Assembly: GCF_900110945.1 (NCBI RefSeq)
Contig: NZ_FOFL01000001.1
Location: 62,001-126,000, forward strand
Direction of reading: 5' to 3'
Length of the DNA: 64,000 bases
Origin: Devosia sp. YR412
GTDB lineage: Bacteria; Pseudomonadota; Alphaproteobacteria; Rhizobiales; Devosiaceae
Position numbers and translations under genes: made by a program. Under the pieces are notes generated by a model. The model ran no database searches. It saw nothing but the letters and a program-made list of their open reading frames with translations, and was not told the origin of the DNA. Positions 34,392 through 42,133 of this stretch are shown piece after piece. Position 1 is the stretch's first letter. Every line of letters starts with the position of its first letter.

Positions 34392-35293
34392 CGGGCGGGC
34401 TCCGGATTGGCGGTCGGACGCTGCATCAGCGCCACGAAGAGATCGGAAAGGGTCGGCGTCGAGAGCCGGCCAAAGGGTTCGAGGATCGCGCGATCGACGC
34501 CGTCGAAGATCATCACGGTCTGCCCGAAGCGCGTTTCCTCATAGACCGGGCCGTAAGCGCGGGCAGCAGCCTGCTGCTCGGGATCATTGACCACCAGCTG
34601 GGTGAACTTCTCGTTCACCGTCTCCATCTGCATATGCAGGATCATGTCGCCATCGCGGATGAACATGATGTCGGAGAGCATGAACTCGATCTCGTCCACC
34701 TGATGGGTGGTGATGATCAGGGTGCGCTCCTCGGTCATGTAGTCTTCCAGCAGCCGCCGGTAAAAGCGCTTGCGATAGGTGATGTCGAGGCCCAGCGTCG
34801 GCTCGTCCAGCACCAAAAGCTTGGCGTCGATCGCCATGACGACCGCCAGATGGAGCTGCGCCACCATGCCCTTAGACAGGTGTTTCACCTTCATCTCGGG
34901 CTTGATGTCGGTGCCTTCGAGGAAGCTGCGCGCCTTGTCCTGCGAGAAGTTGGGGTGGATGTTGCTCAGCAGCGCGAAGAGTTCGCGCACCCGCAGGAAG
35001 CGCGGCAGGCTGGCGACGTCGGAAATGAAGGCGACATTTTCCATCAGCTTGGCGCGCTTGGCGAAGGGGTCTTCGCCGAGGACGCGGATGGTGCCCTCGC
35101 AGGCGGTGAGGCCCAGCATGGCATTGAGCGTTGTGGTCTTGCCGGCGCCGTTGTGCCCGATCAGCCCATAGATGCGGCCGGGCGGAATGTCGAAGTCGAG
35201 ACCATGGAGGATTTCCTTGCCGCCGAATTTCTTGCGCAACCCGCGGGCCGAAACGATGGGTTCGACGGCGGTGGAAACGGACAGCTCGCTCAT
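34388..35293 (-). CDS. ABC transporter ATP-binding protein
   Basis: 301 residues from ATG 35293 (MSELSVSTAVEPIVSARGL). Walker A GHNGAGKTTT, signature LSKGMVAQLHLA (variant of LSGGQ), Walker B LLVLDEPTLGLD, H-loop TTHQVDE. The degenerate signature is characteristic of YtrB-type ATPases. A C-terminal regulatory extension of about 80 residues follows (DILHMQMETVNEKF to LMQRPTANPEPAR). ATGA overlaps with both the GntR and permease genes. Confidence 0.92.
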   Translation of the reverse strand: MSELSVSTAVEPIVSARGLRKKFGGKEILHGLDFDIPPGRIYGLIGHNGAGKTTTLNAMLGLTACEGTIRVLGEDPFAKRAKLMENVAFISDVASLPRFLRVRELFALLSNIHPNFSQDKARSFLEGTDIKPEMKVKHLSKGMVAQLHLAVVMAIDAKLLVLDEPTLGLDITYRKRFYRRLLEDYMTEERTLIITTHQVDEIEFMLSDIMFIRDGDMILHMQMETVNEKFTQLVVNDPEQQAAARAYGPVYEETRFGQTVMIFDGVDRAILEPFGRLSTPTLSDLFVALMQRPTANPEPAR

Positions 35294-35655
35294 TGGATCT
35301 CTCCCTGGCCGGCAGGCGCCAGCAGCGTCTTGATATCGAGGTTCAGCGCCTTGATCTGCGCGGCGATGCGCGGCCATTCCTCTTTGAGAAACTTGTCGCG
35401 TTCAAAAGCGAGCAGCTCGGCCCGCGCTCCGGTCTTGACGAACATCCCTAGCCCTCTTCGTTTTTCGACGACGCCGACATCGACCAGGGCTTCGAAGGCC
35501 TTGGTGACAGTCAGCGGATTGACCGACAGGTCTGCGGCGATCTGGCGGACCGAGGGCAAAGCCTCGCCCTCCGCCACCGATCCGCGCAGGATCATCTCGG
35601 TAAGCCTTTGCCGGATCTGCACGAAGATCGGCTGGCTGGTGTGAAAATCATCCAT
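35290..35655 (-). CDS. GntR-family regulator, YtrA subfamily
   Basis: 121 residues from ATG 35655 (MDDFHTSQPIFVQIRQRL). GntR winged helix (about residues 9-75): ILRGSVAEGEALPSVRQIAA, DLSVNPLTVTKAFEALVDVG and VVEKRRGLGMFV. The effector part is only about 45 residues, the YtrA hallmark. It probably represses its own operon by binding the perfect inverted repeat 15 bases upstream. Confidence 0.92.
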   Translation of the reverse strand: MDDFHTSQPIFVQIRQRLTEMILRGSVAEGEALPSVRQIAADLSVNPLTVTKAFEALVDVGVVEKRRGLGMFVKTGARAELLAFERDKFLKEEWPRIAAQIKALNLDIKTLLAPAGQGEIQ

Positions 35656-35670
35656 GTGTGATGCCTTGGT

Positions 35671-35694
35671 AGTGTGCTGGTGTTGTAGCACACT
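35671..35694. promoter_or_regulatory. Operator of the YtrA-type regulator
   Basis: AGTGTGCT-N8-AGCACACT is a perfect eight-base inverted repeat, 15 bases before the gntR start. YtrA-type regulators bind GTGTA..TACAC-like palindromes, so this is a strong candidate for autorepression; the divergent FhuF-like gene starts nearby and may share it. Confidence 0.75.
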
Positions 35695-35763
35695 AAAACA
35701 ATGCGTCAAGCGGGATTCTGCGGCCGGGCTTTTCTCGGCGCGGCGGGGGCGCTAGAAGGCGGC

Positions 35764-36549
35764 ATGGCTCGCTCCTTCCTCTTTGCCCAAGATAGCGCCG
35801 ACGCCGCGACGACGCGGCTGATCGCGACGGCGGCGCAACTCACCGGCTTCATGAAGGGTGAGCCCGGGCCAGCACGGCCGGGCTGGTACGTGCCCGGGGC
35901 GGATAATTCGATCCTGCTGGCAGAGTTGCATGCGGCGCTGGTCGCAGCCTATCCGCAGGCCGGGCCGGCCTTTTATGCCGTGCGGCTGTGGACCAACCTG
36001 CTGTGGCAACCGGCCTATCTCGCAGTGATATCAGCGCATGTGCACGGCGCCATGCCCGATCTGGCAAGGCTCAGCCAGCAGCGGCGCGGCATTTTCATCG
36101 ACGGCTACCGGCTGACGCCGGGTGCGCAGACTGCGGATACCGTGGAGGAGCTGATCGCCGAAGCGGCACGGCAGTTCAAGCCGATGACGGCCACGCTGTT
36201 CGACGAGGTCAATGCGCTGGTCAAGCTCAAGCCGCTGCCGTCACGGCGGCTCCTGGCGGGGCGCATGCTGAGCCTGATGGTCTGGCTGAGCCAGCGTCGG
36301 CGCGATATTCCGGCCGAGACGATAGAGGCATATTCGGAATTGTGGATGGAAGCGCTGGGGCTCAGCGGCCAAGGCACGCTTGAGCCTATCGCGGGACCGA
36401 AAGGGCAGCGGCTGCTAATCATCAAGCGTCGGGATTGCTGTCTCGATGACCGTATTCCGCCCGGCACGCTTTGCGCCAGTTGCCCCAAGCAGGACAATGC
36501 GGTGCGTGTGGCGCGGCAGACGGCGAACGCGGTGGCGGAGTTGGGTTAG
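35764..36549 (+). CDS. FhuF-like siderophore ferric-iron reductase family protein
   Basis: 261 residues from ATG 35764 (MARSFLFAQDSADAA); a start at 35701 with 21 more residues is possible. The C-terminus has the FhuF cysteine pattern C-C-x10-C-x2-C (RRDCCLDDRIPPGTLCASC), which binds a [2Fe-2S] cluster. The N-terminal domain is helical, as in FhuF. It would reduce ferric siderophores in the cytoplasm. No siderophore receptor is nearby. It is divergent from the ytrA-type operon. Copy D of the convergent repeat follows. Confidence 0.8.
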   Translation: MARSFLFAQDSADAATTRLIATAAQLTGFMKGEPGPARPGWYVPGADNSILLAELHAALVAAYPQAGPAFYAVRLWTNLLWQPAYLAVISAHVHGAMPDLARLSQQRRGIFIDGYRLTPGAQTADTVEELIAEAARQFKPMTATLFDEVNALVKLKPLPSRRLLAGRMLSLMVWLSQRRRDIPAETIEAYSELWMEALGLSGQGTLEPIAGPKGQRLLIIKRRDCCLDDRIPPGTLCASCPKQDNAVRVARQTANAVAELG

Positions 36550-36569
36550 GGTGATTGTGCCCAAAACGT

Positions 36570-36701
36570 ACCCCCACCCGACCCCCTTCGGGGGCCACCC
36601 TCCCCACAAGGGGGAGGGAGAAGAAAGATCGAGTGCGCTGAACTTGCCTATCCCTCCCCTGAATGGGGAGGGTGGCCCCGGAGGGGTCGGGTGGGGTGAT
36701 G
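36570..36701. repeat. Convergent-gene intergenic repeat, copy D
   Basis: About 132 bp: CCCCCACCCGACCCCCTTCG, CCCCACAAGGGGGAGGGAG, then CCCTCCCCTGAATGGGGAGG, CCCCGGAGGGGTCGGGTGGG. It is between the FhuF-like gene (+) and the SH3 gene (-), which converge on it. Confidence 0.85.
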
Positions 36702-36748
36702 GTTAGCCACAGCGGTTCGTTTGACGACCAAGCAAGGCGACGACGTCG

Positions 36749-37321
36749 CTAGTCGAACACTTCATCCGGATAGACGCCCCAGAGTTCGTCCTGGTGCATA
36801 TAGCCGGAATAGGTGGTGGAACGCTGATTGGGATCGCCGGCGCTGACTTCGCACCAGGTGCCGTCGCATTCCTTGATGGTGACCTTGAGGCCGGGCCCCA
36901 GCCGGGCGCGCAGGCTCGCATCGTCGGAGCGGTTGGACAGCAGCGCGATTTCGCCATTGGCTACGATTGGCGTCACATAGCCGGAGCGGGTGCCGGCGAG
37001 CAGGTTCTGGTGAATCCAGCCCTCGCTGCCATCCATGTCGCGAATCTTGCGCCAGGTGTCGAACTCCTGGAGGATTTCGACCGGAATGCCGGATTTGAGA
37101 TAGGTCCAGGCGATGTCGTATTTCTGGCCCGGCCCCACGCGCACATTGATCGGCTCGCTGCGCGTGGTGACAAAGCGCGGCAGTGGCAGCCCGCTCGGAT
37201 TATTGGCCTGCGCCAGGGCGGGCGGCGTCAACAAGGCAACAAGCAGAGCCAGCCAGGGCAGCAGGCGGAACAGCGATGTCAGGGGGTTGGCGATGGGGCG
37301 GCTCACGGTCTTGTCAAACAT
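36749..37321 (-). CDS. Secreted protein with two bacterial SH3 domains
   Basis: 190 residues. N-terminal signal or membrane anchor (LLPWLALLVALLTPPALAQA) after a short cytoplasmic start. Then two SH3_4-type domains: one from INVRVGPGQKYDIAWTY to SEGWIHQNLLAG, one from LRARLGPGLKVTIKECDG to the end (YMHQDELWGVYPDEVFD). Bacterial SH3 proteins often bind cell-wall peptides in the periplasm. It is alone between two intergenic regions and is divergent from the dehydrogenase gene. Confidence 0.87.
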   Translation of the reverse strand: MFDKTVSRPIANPLTSLFRLLPWLALLVALLTPPALAQANNPSGLPLPRFVTTRSEPINVRVGPGQKYDIAWTYLKSGIPVEILQEFDTWRKIRDMDGSEGWIHQNLLAGTRSGYVTPIVANGEIALLSNRSDDASLRARLGPGLKVTIKECDGTWCEVSAGDPNQRSTTYSGYMHQDELWGVYPDEVFD

Positions 37322-37425
37322 GACTTTGCAGGCAAAAGGATTTGTCCTATCACTAGCAAAAGATCCTTAATGGGCGCTGAAGGATGGGTTTTCCACACCC
37401 CGAGCGCCGCCCGATCCCGGACCAT

Positions 37426-38448
37426 ATGGCTAGCCAAAAACCCAATATTCTCGTCACCAGGCGCCTGCCCGAGACCATCGAGGCGCGCATGGCGACGCTG
37501 TTCGAGACCCATGTCAACGAGGGTGATGTCACCCTCACCGGCGACGATATCGTGGAAGGGCTCGATGGCAAGGATGTGCTGGTCTCCTCCATCACCGACC
37601 GCATCGATGCCGAGCTGATCGCCCGCCTGCCCAAGAGCGTGCGGCTGATCGCCCAGTTCGGCAATGGCGTCGACAATATCGACGTCGAGGCCGCCTGGGC
37701 CGCCGGGTTGACGGTGACCAATACGCCCAGCGTGCTCACCGAAGACACCGCCGATATGGCCATGGTGCTGATGCTGGCGCTGCCGCGCCGGCTGGTCGAA
37801 GGCACGCAGATGCTGGTGCGTGACGGGGTCTGGGCCGGCTGGTCGCCGACCTCCATGCTCGGCAACCGGTTGCGCGGCAAGGCGCTGGGCATTGTCGGCA
37901 TGGGCCGCATCGGTACGGCGGTGGCGCAGCGCGCCAAGGCCTTCGGGCTCAACATCCATTATTTCTCGCGCAACCGCCGTCCGCCCGGCGTCGAAGATCC
38001 GCTGGAAGCCACCTATTGGCACGATCTCGACGCGATGATCGAAGCGGTGGATATCGTCTCGCTGCATACGCCGCACACCCGCGAAACCTTCCATATTCTC
38101 TCGGCGGAACGGCTGAGGCGGATGAAGCCGGGGAGTTTTGTGGTCAATGTCAGCCGGCCCGAACTGGTCGACGAGGCGGCAATGCTCGACGAGATCGAAA
38201 GCGGACATTTGAGCGGCGCAGCGCTGGACGTGTTCGAGAACCGCAATGGCATCGATGCGCGGCTTCTGGCACTGGCCGAAGCCAACAAGGTGGTGCTCAC
38301 CGCCCATATGGCCTCTGCCACGCTCGAGGCGCGGGTGGAAATGGGCGAGACGGTGATCGTCAATATCCGGGCCTTCATGGATGGCCACCAGCCACCGCAT
38401 CGCGTGCTGCCCGAGGGCGTGCATGGCCGGCCCAGCCCGCGCAGCTAA
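37426..38448 (+). CDS. D-2-hydroxyacid dehydrogenase (glyoxylate/hydroxypyruvate reductase type)
   Basis: 340 residues from ATG 37426 (MASQKPNILVTRRLPETIEA). NAD-binding motif GIVGMGRIGTAVAQRA. Active-site region: NGVDNIDVEAAWAAGLTVTN, an Arg in VVNVSRPELVDEAAM, Glu in DVFENRNG and His in LTAHMASATLEARV. The Arg motif differs from the usual NTARG. The reaction is reversible reduction of glyoxylate or hydroxypyruvate. It precedes rbfA by 44 bases, an unusual place between translation genes. Confidence 0.9.
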   Translation: MASQKPNILVTRRLPETIEARMATLFETHVNEGDVTLTGDDIVEGLDGKDVLVSSITDRIDAELIARLPKSVRLIAQFGNGVDNIDVEAAWAAGLTVTNTPSVLTEDTADMAMVLMLALPRRLVEGTQMLVRDGVWAGWSPTSMLGNRLRGKALGIVGMGRIGTAVAQRAKAFGLNIHYFSRNRRPPGVEDPLEATYWHDLDAMIEAVDIVSLHTPHTRETFHILSAERLRRMKPGSFVVNVSRPELVDEAAMLDEIESGHLSGAALDVFENRNGIDARLLALAEANKVVLTAHMASATLEARVEMGETVIVNIRAFMDGHQPPHRVLPEGVHGRPSPRS

Positions 38449-38492
38449 GTCCGCCGATTGACGGCAGCCCAGCAAGGGCTTAATTCCCGCCA

Positions 38493-38903
38493 ATGAGCAA
38501 AGACAACAAACAGACCGGCCCCAACCAGCGCATGCTGCGCGTCGGCGAACTGGTGCGCCACGCGCTGGCCGCCATTTTCGCCCGGGGCGACGTGGACGAT
38601 GACGCCCTGCGCAATGCGGTGATCACCGTGCCCGAAGTGCGCATGACCAATGATCTCAAGATCGCCAATGCCTATATCATGCCGCTCGGCGGCCAGCATG
38701 CGGTGGAAATCGTCGCGGCGCTGAACCGCAATGCCAAGTTCATCCGCGGCCGCGTGGCGCCGCAGATCAACATGAAATTCGCGCCCGAAGTGCGCTTCCA
38801 TGTCGACGAGACCTTTGCCGAAGCCAGCCGCATCGATGCGCTGCTGCGCTCCGACAAGGTGAAGCAGGATCTCGAAAACGACGAAGACGGCGACGACGCG
38901 TGA
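38493..38903 (+). CDS. rbfA: Ribosome-binding factor A
   Basis: 136 residues, KH-domain assembly factor for the 30S subunit and 16S rRNA 5' end maturation. Landmarks: QRMLRVGELVRHALAAIF, ITVPEVRMTNDLKIANAYI, RGRVAPQINMKFAPEVRFHV, with an acidic tail (LENDEDGDDA). It is followed immediately by truB. The usual nusA-infB genes are not upstream. Confidence 0.96.
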   Translation: MSKDNKQTGPNQRMLRVGELVRHALAAIFARGDVDDDALRNAVITVPEVRMTNDLKIANAYIMPLGGQHAVEIVAALNRNAKFIRGRVAPQINMKFAPEVRFHVDETFAEASRIDALLRSDKVKQDLENDEDGDDA

Positions 38904-39805
38904 ACGACAAGCCCAAGCGTATCAAGCGCGCCATTTCCGGCTGGGTGGTGCTCGACAAGCCGTTCAATATGACCTCCACCCAGGCGGTGGGAAAAGTCCG
39001 CTGGCTATTCAGCGCCGCCAAGGCCGGTCATGCTGGCACGCTCGATCCGCTGGCCACCGGCATATTGCCGATCGCTCTGGGCGAGGCGACCAAGGCCGTG
39101 CCCCAGGTGCAGGACGGCACTAAGATCTATCGCTTTGCGATCAAATGGGGCAGCGCCACCACCACCGATGACGCGGAGGGCGAAGTGATCGCCACCTCCG
39201 ACGTGCGGCCGGAGCAGGCCGCGCTCGAAGCGGTGCTGCCACAGTTCACCGGCGTGATCCTGCAGCGGCCCCCAATTTTTTCGGCGCTCAAGATCGACGG
39301 CGAGCGCGCCTATGACCTGGCGCGGGCCGGCGAAGTGGTGGAATTGCAGCCGCGCGAGATCGAGGTCGATCATATCGCACTGATCGAGCATGGCGCCGAG
39401 CAGAGCATCTTGGAAGTCACCTGCGGCAAGGGCACCTATGTGCGCTCGCTGGCGCGCGACATTGCCGAAGTGCTCGGCACGCGCGGCCATGTGAGCCTCT
39501 TACATCGTGCGGCCGTCGGGCCATTCCATGACGAAGATGCGCTGACCATCGACCAGCTCGAAGCGCTGTCACAGGACGAGCGCGATGCGCTGCTCAAGCC
39601 CGTCTCGGCCGGCTTTGCCGACCTGCCGGAAATCCGTCTCGATGCGCAGCAGGCGACGGCGGTGCGGCATGGCAATGCGGTGCTGCTGACCGGAGCCGGT
39701 TCGCCGATTTCGTTGGATGAATGCTGGGCCAGCTTCAAGGGTGAATGCCTGGCCACCGGCTGGGTGGAGTTTGGCCAGTTCAAATGCCGGCGGGTGTTTA
39801 ACTAG
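38900..39805 (+). CDS. truB: tRNA pseudouridine-55 synthase TruB
   Basis: 301 residues; GTG start at 38900 overlapping the rbfA stop as GTGA. Catalytic Asp in HAGTLDPLATGILPIALG; RPPIFSALKIDGERAYDLAR and CGKGTYVRSLARDIAE are the other family motifs. It makes pseudouridine 55 in the T-loop of tRNAs. rpsO and pnp, which usually follow, are absent; a strong terminator follows. Confidence 0.96.
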   Translation: MNDKPKRIKRAISGWVVLDKPFNMTSTQAVGKVRWLFSAAKAGHAGTLDPLATGILPIALGEATKAVPQVQDGTKIYRFAIKWGSATTTDDAEGEVIATSDVRPEQAALEAVLPQFTGVILQRPPIFSALKIDGERAYDLARAGEVVELQPREIEVDHIALIEHGAEQSILEVTCGKGTYVRSLARDIAEVLGTRGHVSLLHRAAVGPFHDEDALTIDQLEALSQDERDALLKPVSAGFADLPEIRLDAQQATAVRHGNAVLLTGAGSPISLDECWASFKGECLATGWVEFGQFKCRRVFN

Positions 39806-39831
39806 GTCGCGTCACACAGACAAAATACAGA

Positions 39832-39857
39832 AAAGGCGGGGATTGCTCCCCGCCTTT
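39832..39857. terminator. Bidirectional intrinsic terminator after truB
   Basis: AAAGGCGGGG (39832-39841) pairs with CCCCGCCTTT (39848-39857) around ATTGCT. T-rich tracts follow on both strands (TTT on plus, TTTTCTGTATTTTG on minus), so it would serve truB (+) and the convergent small-protein operon (-). Confidence 0.85.
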
Positions 39858-39864
39858 GCTCTTC

Positions 39865-39942
39865 CTAGCGCAGGAAGAAGATGATGATGATGATCAGCCA
39901 GATCGGCACGCCGAGAAGCCAAAGTCCGATACCACGGAGCAT
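39865..39942 (-). CDS. 25-residue membrane peptide
   Basis: ATG 39942, stop at 39865-39867. The product MLRGIGLWLLGVPIWL continues as IIIIIFFLR: almost one hydrophobic helix with an Arg at each end. An AAAGGAAC site lies eight bases upstream. It starts 21 bases after the stop of the 297-residue membrane protein, so it is probably the last gene of that operon. Similar tiny membrane peptides (MLRGILLWLLGIPIPIIILL type) are common in proteobacteria and are often stress-related. Confidence 0.7.
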   Translation of the reverse strand: MLRGIGLWLLGVPIWLIIIIIFFLR

Positions 39943-39963
39943 GTTGTGTTCCTTTCCTGACTG

Positions 39964-40857
39964 TTAGAAGCGCTTGAAGATGCCGGCGAAAACGGTGTTT
40001 TCGTCGCGATGGTTGCCACCCTTCTGGGCTGCCCAGAAGGCGCCGATGGCCGAGACCAGCAGCGAAGCAGCGAGTAGGAAGGCACCGATGATCGCCGTGT
40101 TGCGGGCAATACGCGCCGCTTCGAGAGCCGTCTGGCGGGCTTCTTCAACCGACTGGATGGCCTGATCGACGCGGGCTTCAGCTTCCGGCTGCGGGATGCC
40201 GGTATTGGCGGCAACGACCGAGGCCAGATAGGTGCGGTCGGCATCGGCAACGACGCCATCACCAAGAGCAGCCTGGGCAAAGATCCGGCCGGCTTCACCG
40301 CGGGCCGCGTCAGCGTCGACCGGCTGGGTCGTGCGGAACATGGTGTCGATGAAATAGGCGTTTGGATCAACCGCATCTGCAGCGCCTTCGGCGACGTTCG
40401 ATGCTGCATTGGTTGCAGTGGCGGCAACATTGCCGGCCGTGCTGGCCGCAGCACCGATACCGCCGACGGCGATCACGGTGCCGAGGATGGCAGCACCGGC
40501 CCAGACCAACAGGCCATGGGCGCCGTCACGCAGGTCGCTCTCGTCTTCGGTGGCGTCGAAATAGCGGCGACGCAGGCGACCGGTCAGGTAACCGCCAGCC
40601 ATGAAGCTGGAGATCTGCACCCAGAGGATCCAGGTTGCGGCAGCGATGCCGACGAAGATCGGGTTAGGGCCGTCACCATAACCGAAATCAAGGAAATTGA
40701 GGCCGACGGCCGAACCGAAGCTGATCAGCACGAGGCTGATGGCCGAGGCCAGCACGATGCCGGCAATAATCGCAGGCCAATCGACATAGGACGACTGGTC
40801 GCGATTGGCGGCGACAGTAGAGGGAACGACAACGCCCGCAGGCGCATCAATGGTCAT
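39964..40857 (-). CDS. Conserved membrane protein, Rhizobiales type
   Basis: 297 residues with an N-terminal cytoplasmic segment, about four membrane helices (for example IIAGIVLASAISLVLISFGS, LLVWAGAAILGTVIAVGGIG), a long periplasmic loop rich in Ala/Asp (about 130-240, with a predicted helix IQSVEEARQTALEAARIARN), and a last membrane helix (IIGAFLLAASLLVSAIGAFW) before a basic end. It resembles uncharacterised Mesorhizobium-type proteins annotated only as hypothetical. It is flanked by two tiny membrane peptides in the same operon, behind a near-EcfG promoter. Confidence 0.75.
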   Translation of the reverse strand: MTIDAPAGVVVPSTVAANRDQSSYVDWPAIIAGIVLASAISLVLISFGSAVGLNFLDFGYGDGPNPIFVGIAAATWILWVQISSFMAGGYLTGRLRRRYFDATEDESDLRDGAHGLLVWAGAAILGTVIAVGGIGAAASTAGNVAATATNAASNVAEGAADAVDPNAYFIDTMFRTTQPVDADAARGEAGRIFAQAALGDGVVADADRTYLASVVAANTGIPQPEAEARVDQAIQSVEEARQTALEAARIARNTAIIGAFLLAASLLVSAIGAFWAAQKGGNHRDENTVFAGIFKRF

Positions 40858-40903
40858 TGTGGTGACTCCTGGAATTTATTGGTGATGTTCTTGCCAGGAA
40901 TGA

Positions 40904-40978
40904 TCAAGCAAGACCGATGAACGACAGGATGGCCATGACGATGACGATGAGGCCGACGATATAGATGATCGAGTTCAT
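40904..40978 (-). CDS. 24-residue membrane peptide
   Basis: ATG 40978 with an AGAAGGG-like site upstream; TGA at 40904-40906. The product MNSIIYIVGLIVIVMAILSF continues as IGLA: one membrane helix with no charge. It leads an operon with the 297-residue membrane protein. Near-identical 'MNSIIYIVGLVVIVLAVLSF' peptides are seen in many Rhizobiales, from memory. Confidence 0.75.
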   Translation of the reverse strand: MNSIIYIVGLIVIVMAILSFIGLA

Positions 40979-41018
40979 GAGGATTGCCCTTCTTGATTGA
41001 CGCAGTCAGTGAGCCATC

Positions 41019-41043
41019 AACCGTGGGCGGGGTGAATCGTTCC
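41019..41043 (-). promoter_or_regulatory. Near-EcfG promoter of small membrane operon
   Basis: GGAAC (41043-41039) is followed after 16 bases by GGTT (41022-41019); consensus is CGTT, so one mismatch. It lies 40 bases before the 24-residue peptide start. Confidence 0.5.
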
Positions 41044-41094
41044 GGGGTTGCATCAATTATGTGCAGGTTGGCGTGATCCCGCCCGGAAACGAAA

Positions 41095-41118
41095 AAGGCG
41101 GGGATCGCTCCCCGCCTT
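41095..41118 (-). terminator. Intrinsic terminator of the pyrimidine operon
   Basis: AAGGCGGGG (41095-41103) and CCCCGCCTT (41110-41118) around ATCGCT; leftward it continues as a T5 run. It is 22 bases beyond the substrate-binding-protein stop. The stem is nearly identical to that at 39832-39857. Confidence 0.88.
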
Positions 41119-41139
41119 CGTCAGTGCAGTCGGATCAGC

Positions 41140-42114
41140 CTACAGGCCGTCGGTGACGACGGTGGTGAAGGCGCCTTCCGGCTCAGCCTTGATGATCTTC
41201 TGGTCGAGCAGGGCTTTCACCGTGCGCTCATAGGTGGCCGGGTCGAGCGCGGCATCGGAGGGATCGACCAGCTTGGCGACTTCGCCGGTCATGTAGAGCT
41301 GGTGCTCCAGCGTTGCGGCGCCGGTATCGTCCATGTCGACGACGATCTGCGCGGCTTCCTCAGGATTGGCCGCGGCATATTCCCAGCCCTTCATCGAGGC
41401 GCGGACGAAGCGGGTATAGGCGTCGACCTTGGCCGGATCGGCCAGGGTGTCTTCCATCACATAGAGACCGTCTTCGAGCAGGTCATTGCCCATTTCGGTA
41501 TAGTTGAAGATGGTCAGGTTATCCGGGCCGTAGCCGGCATCGAGCGCCTGGCCATATTCGTTATAGGTCATGACCGAAATGCAATCGGCCTGGCCCTGGA
41601 TCATCGGCTGGATGTCAAAGCTCTGCTGCAGCACGGTGACGCCGCCGGCCGAACCGTCGGTGGCAATGCCTTCCTTGTTCATCCAGGCAAAGAACGGATA
41701 TTCATTGCCGAAGAACCAGACGCCCAGCGTGTGACCCGGGAAATCGGCAACGGTCTTGATCTCCTTTTCGGCCGGACAGATCATCATCAGGCCCGACTTC
41801 TTGAACGGCTGGGCGATATTGACCAGCGGCACGCCGGTTTCGCGGGCGGCCATGCCGGCTGCCATCCAGGTGACGATGATGTCGGCACCACCGCCGGCAA
41901 TCACCTGTTCCGGAGCAATGTTCGGGCCACCGGGCAGGATGGTGATGTCGAGATTTTCCTCGTCATAGAAACCCTTGGACTCGGCGACCAGATAGCCGGC
42001 GAACTGCGCCTGGGTGACCCACTTGAGCTGCAGGGTCAAAGCGTCCTGTGCGAAAGCGGGCGCGGCCGAAAGCGCCAGGGCGCTGACGAGCAGACCTCCA
42101 ATTACGTTCTTCAT
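41140..42114 (-). CDS. NMT1/THI5-like ABC transporter substrate-binding protein
   Basis: 324 residues; ATG 42114 (MKNVIGGLLVSALALSAAPA; signal peptide to AFAQ). NMT1-type periplasmic binding protein: LKWVTQAQFAGYLVAESKG, LPGGPNIAPEQVIAGGGADI, EYPFFAWMNKEG. Members bind pyrimidine-like or riboflavin-precursor molecules. Position at the end of the dihydropyrimidine catabolic operon implies uptake of a uracil/thymine-type or hydantoin-type substrate. Confidence 0.9.
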   Translation of the reverse strand: MKNVIGGLLVSALALSAAPAFAQDALTLQLKWVTQAQFAGYLVAESKGFYDEENLDITILPGGPNIAPEQVIAGGGADIIVTWMAAGMAARETGVPLVNIAQPFKKSGLMMICPAEKEIKTVADFPGHTLGVWFFGNEYPFFAWMNKEGIATDGSAGGVTVLQQSFDIQPMIQGQADCISVMTYNEYGQALDAGYGPDNLTIFNYTEMGNDLLEDGLYVMEDTLADPAKVDAYTRFVRASMKGWEYAAANPEEAAQIVVDMDDTGAATLEHQLYMTGEVAKLVDPSDAALDPATYERTVKALLDQKIIKAEPEGAFTTVVTDGL

Positions 42115-42133
42115 TGTCGTTCCCTTTTCCCTG

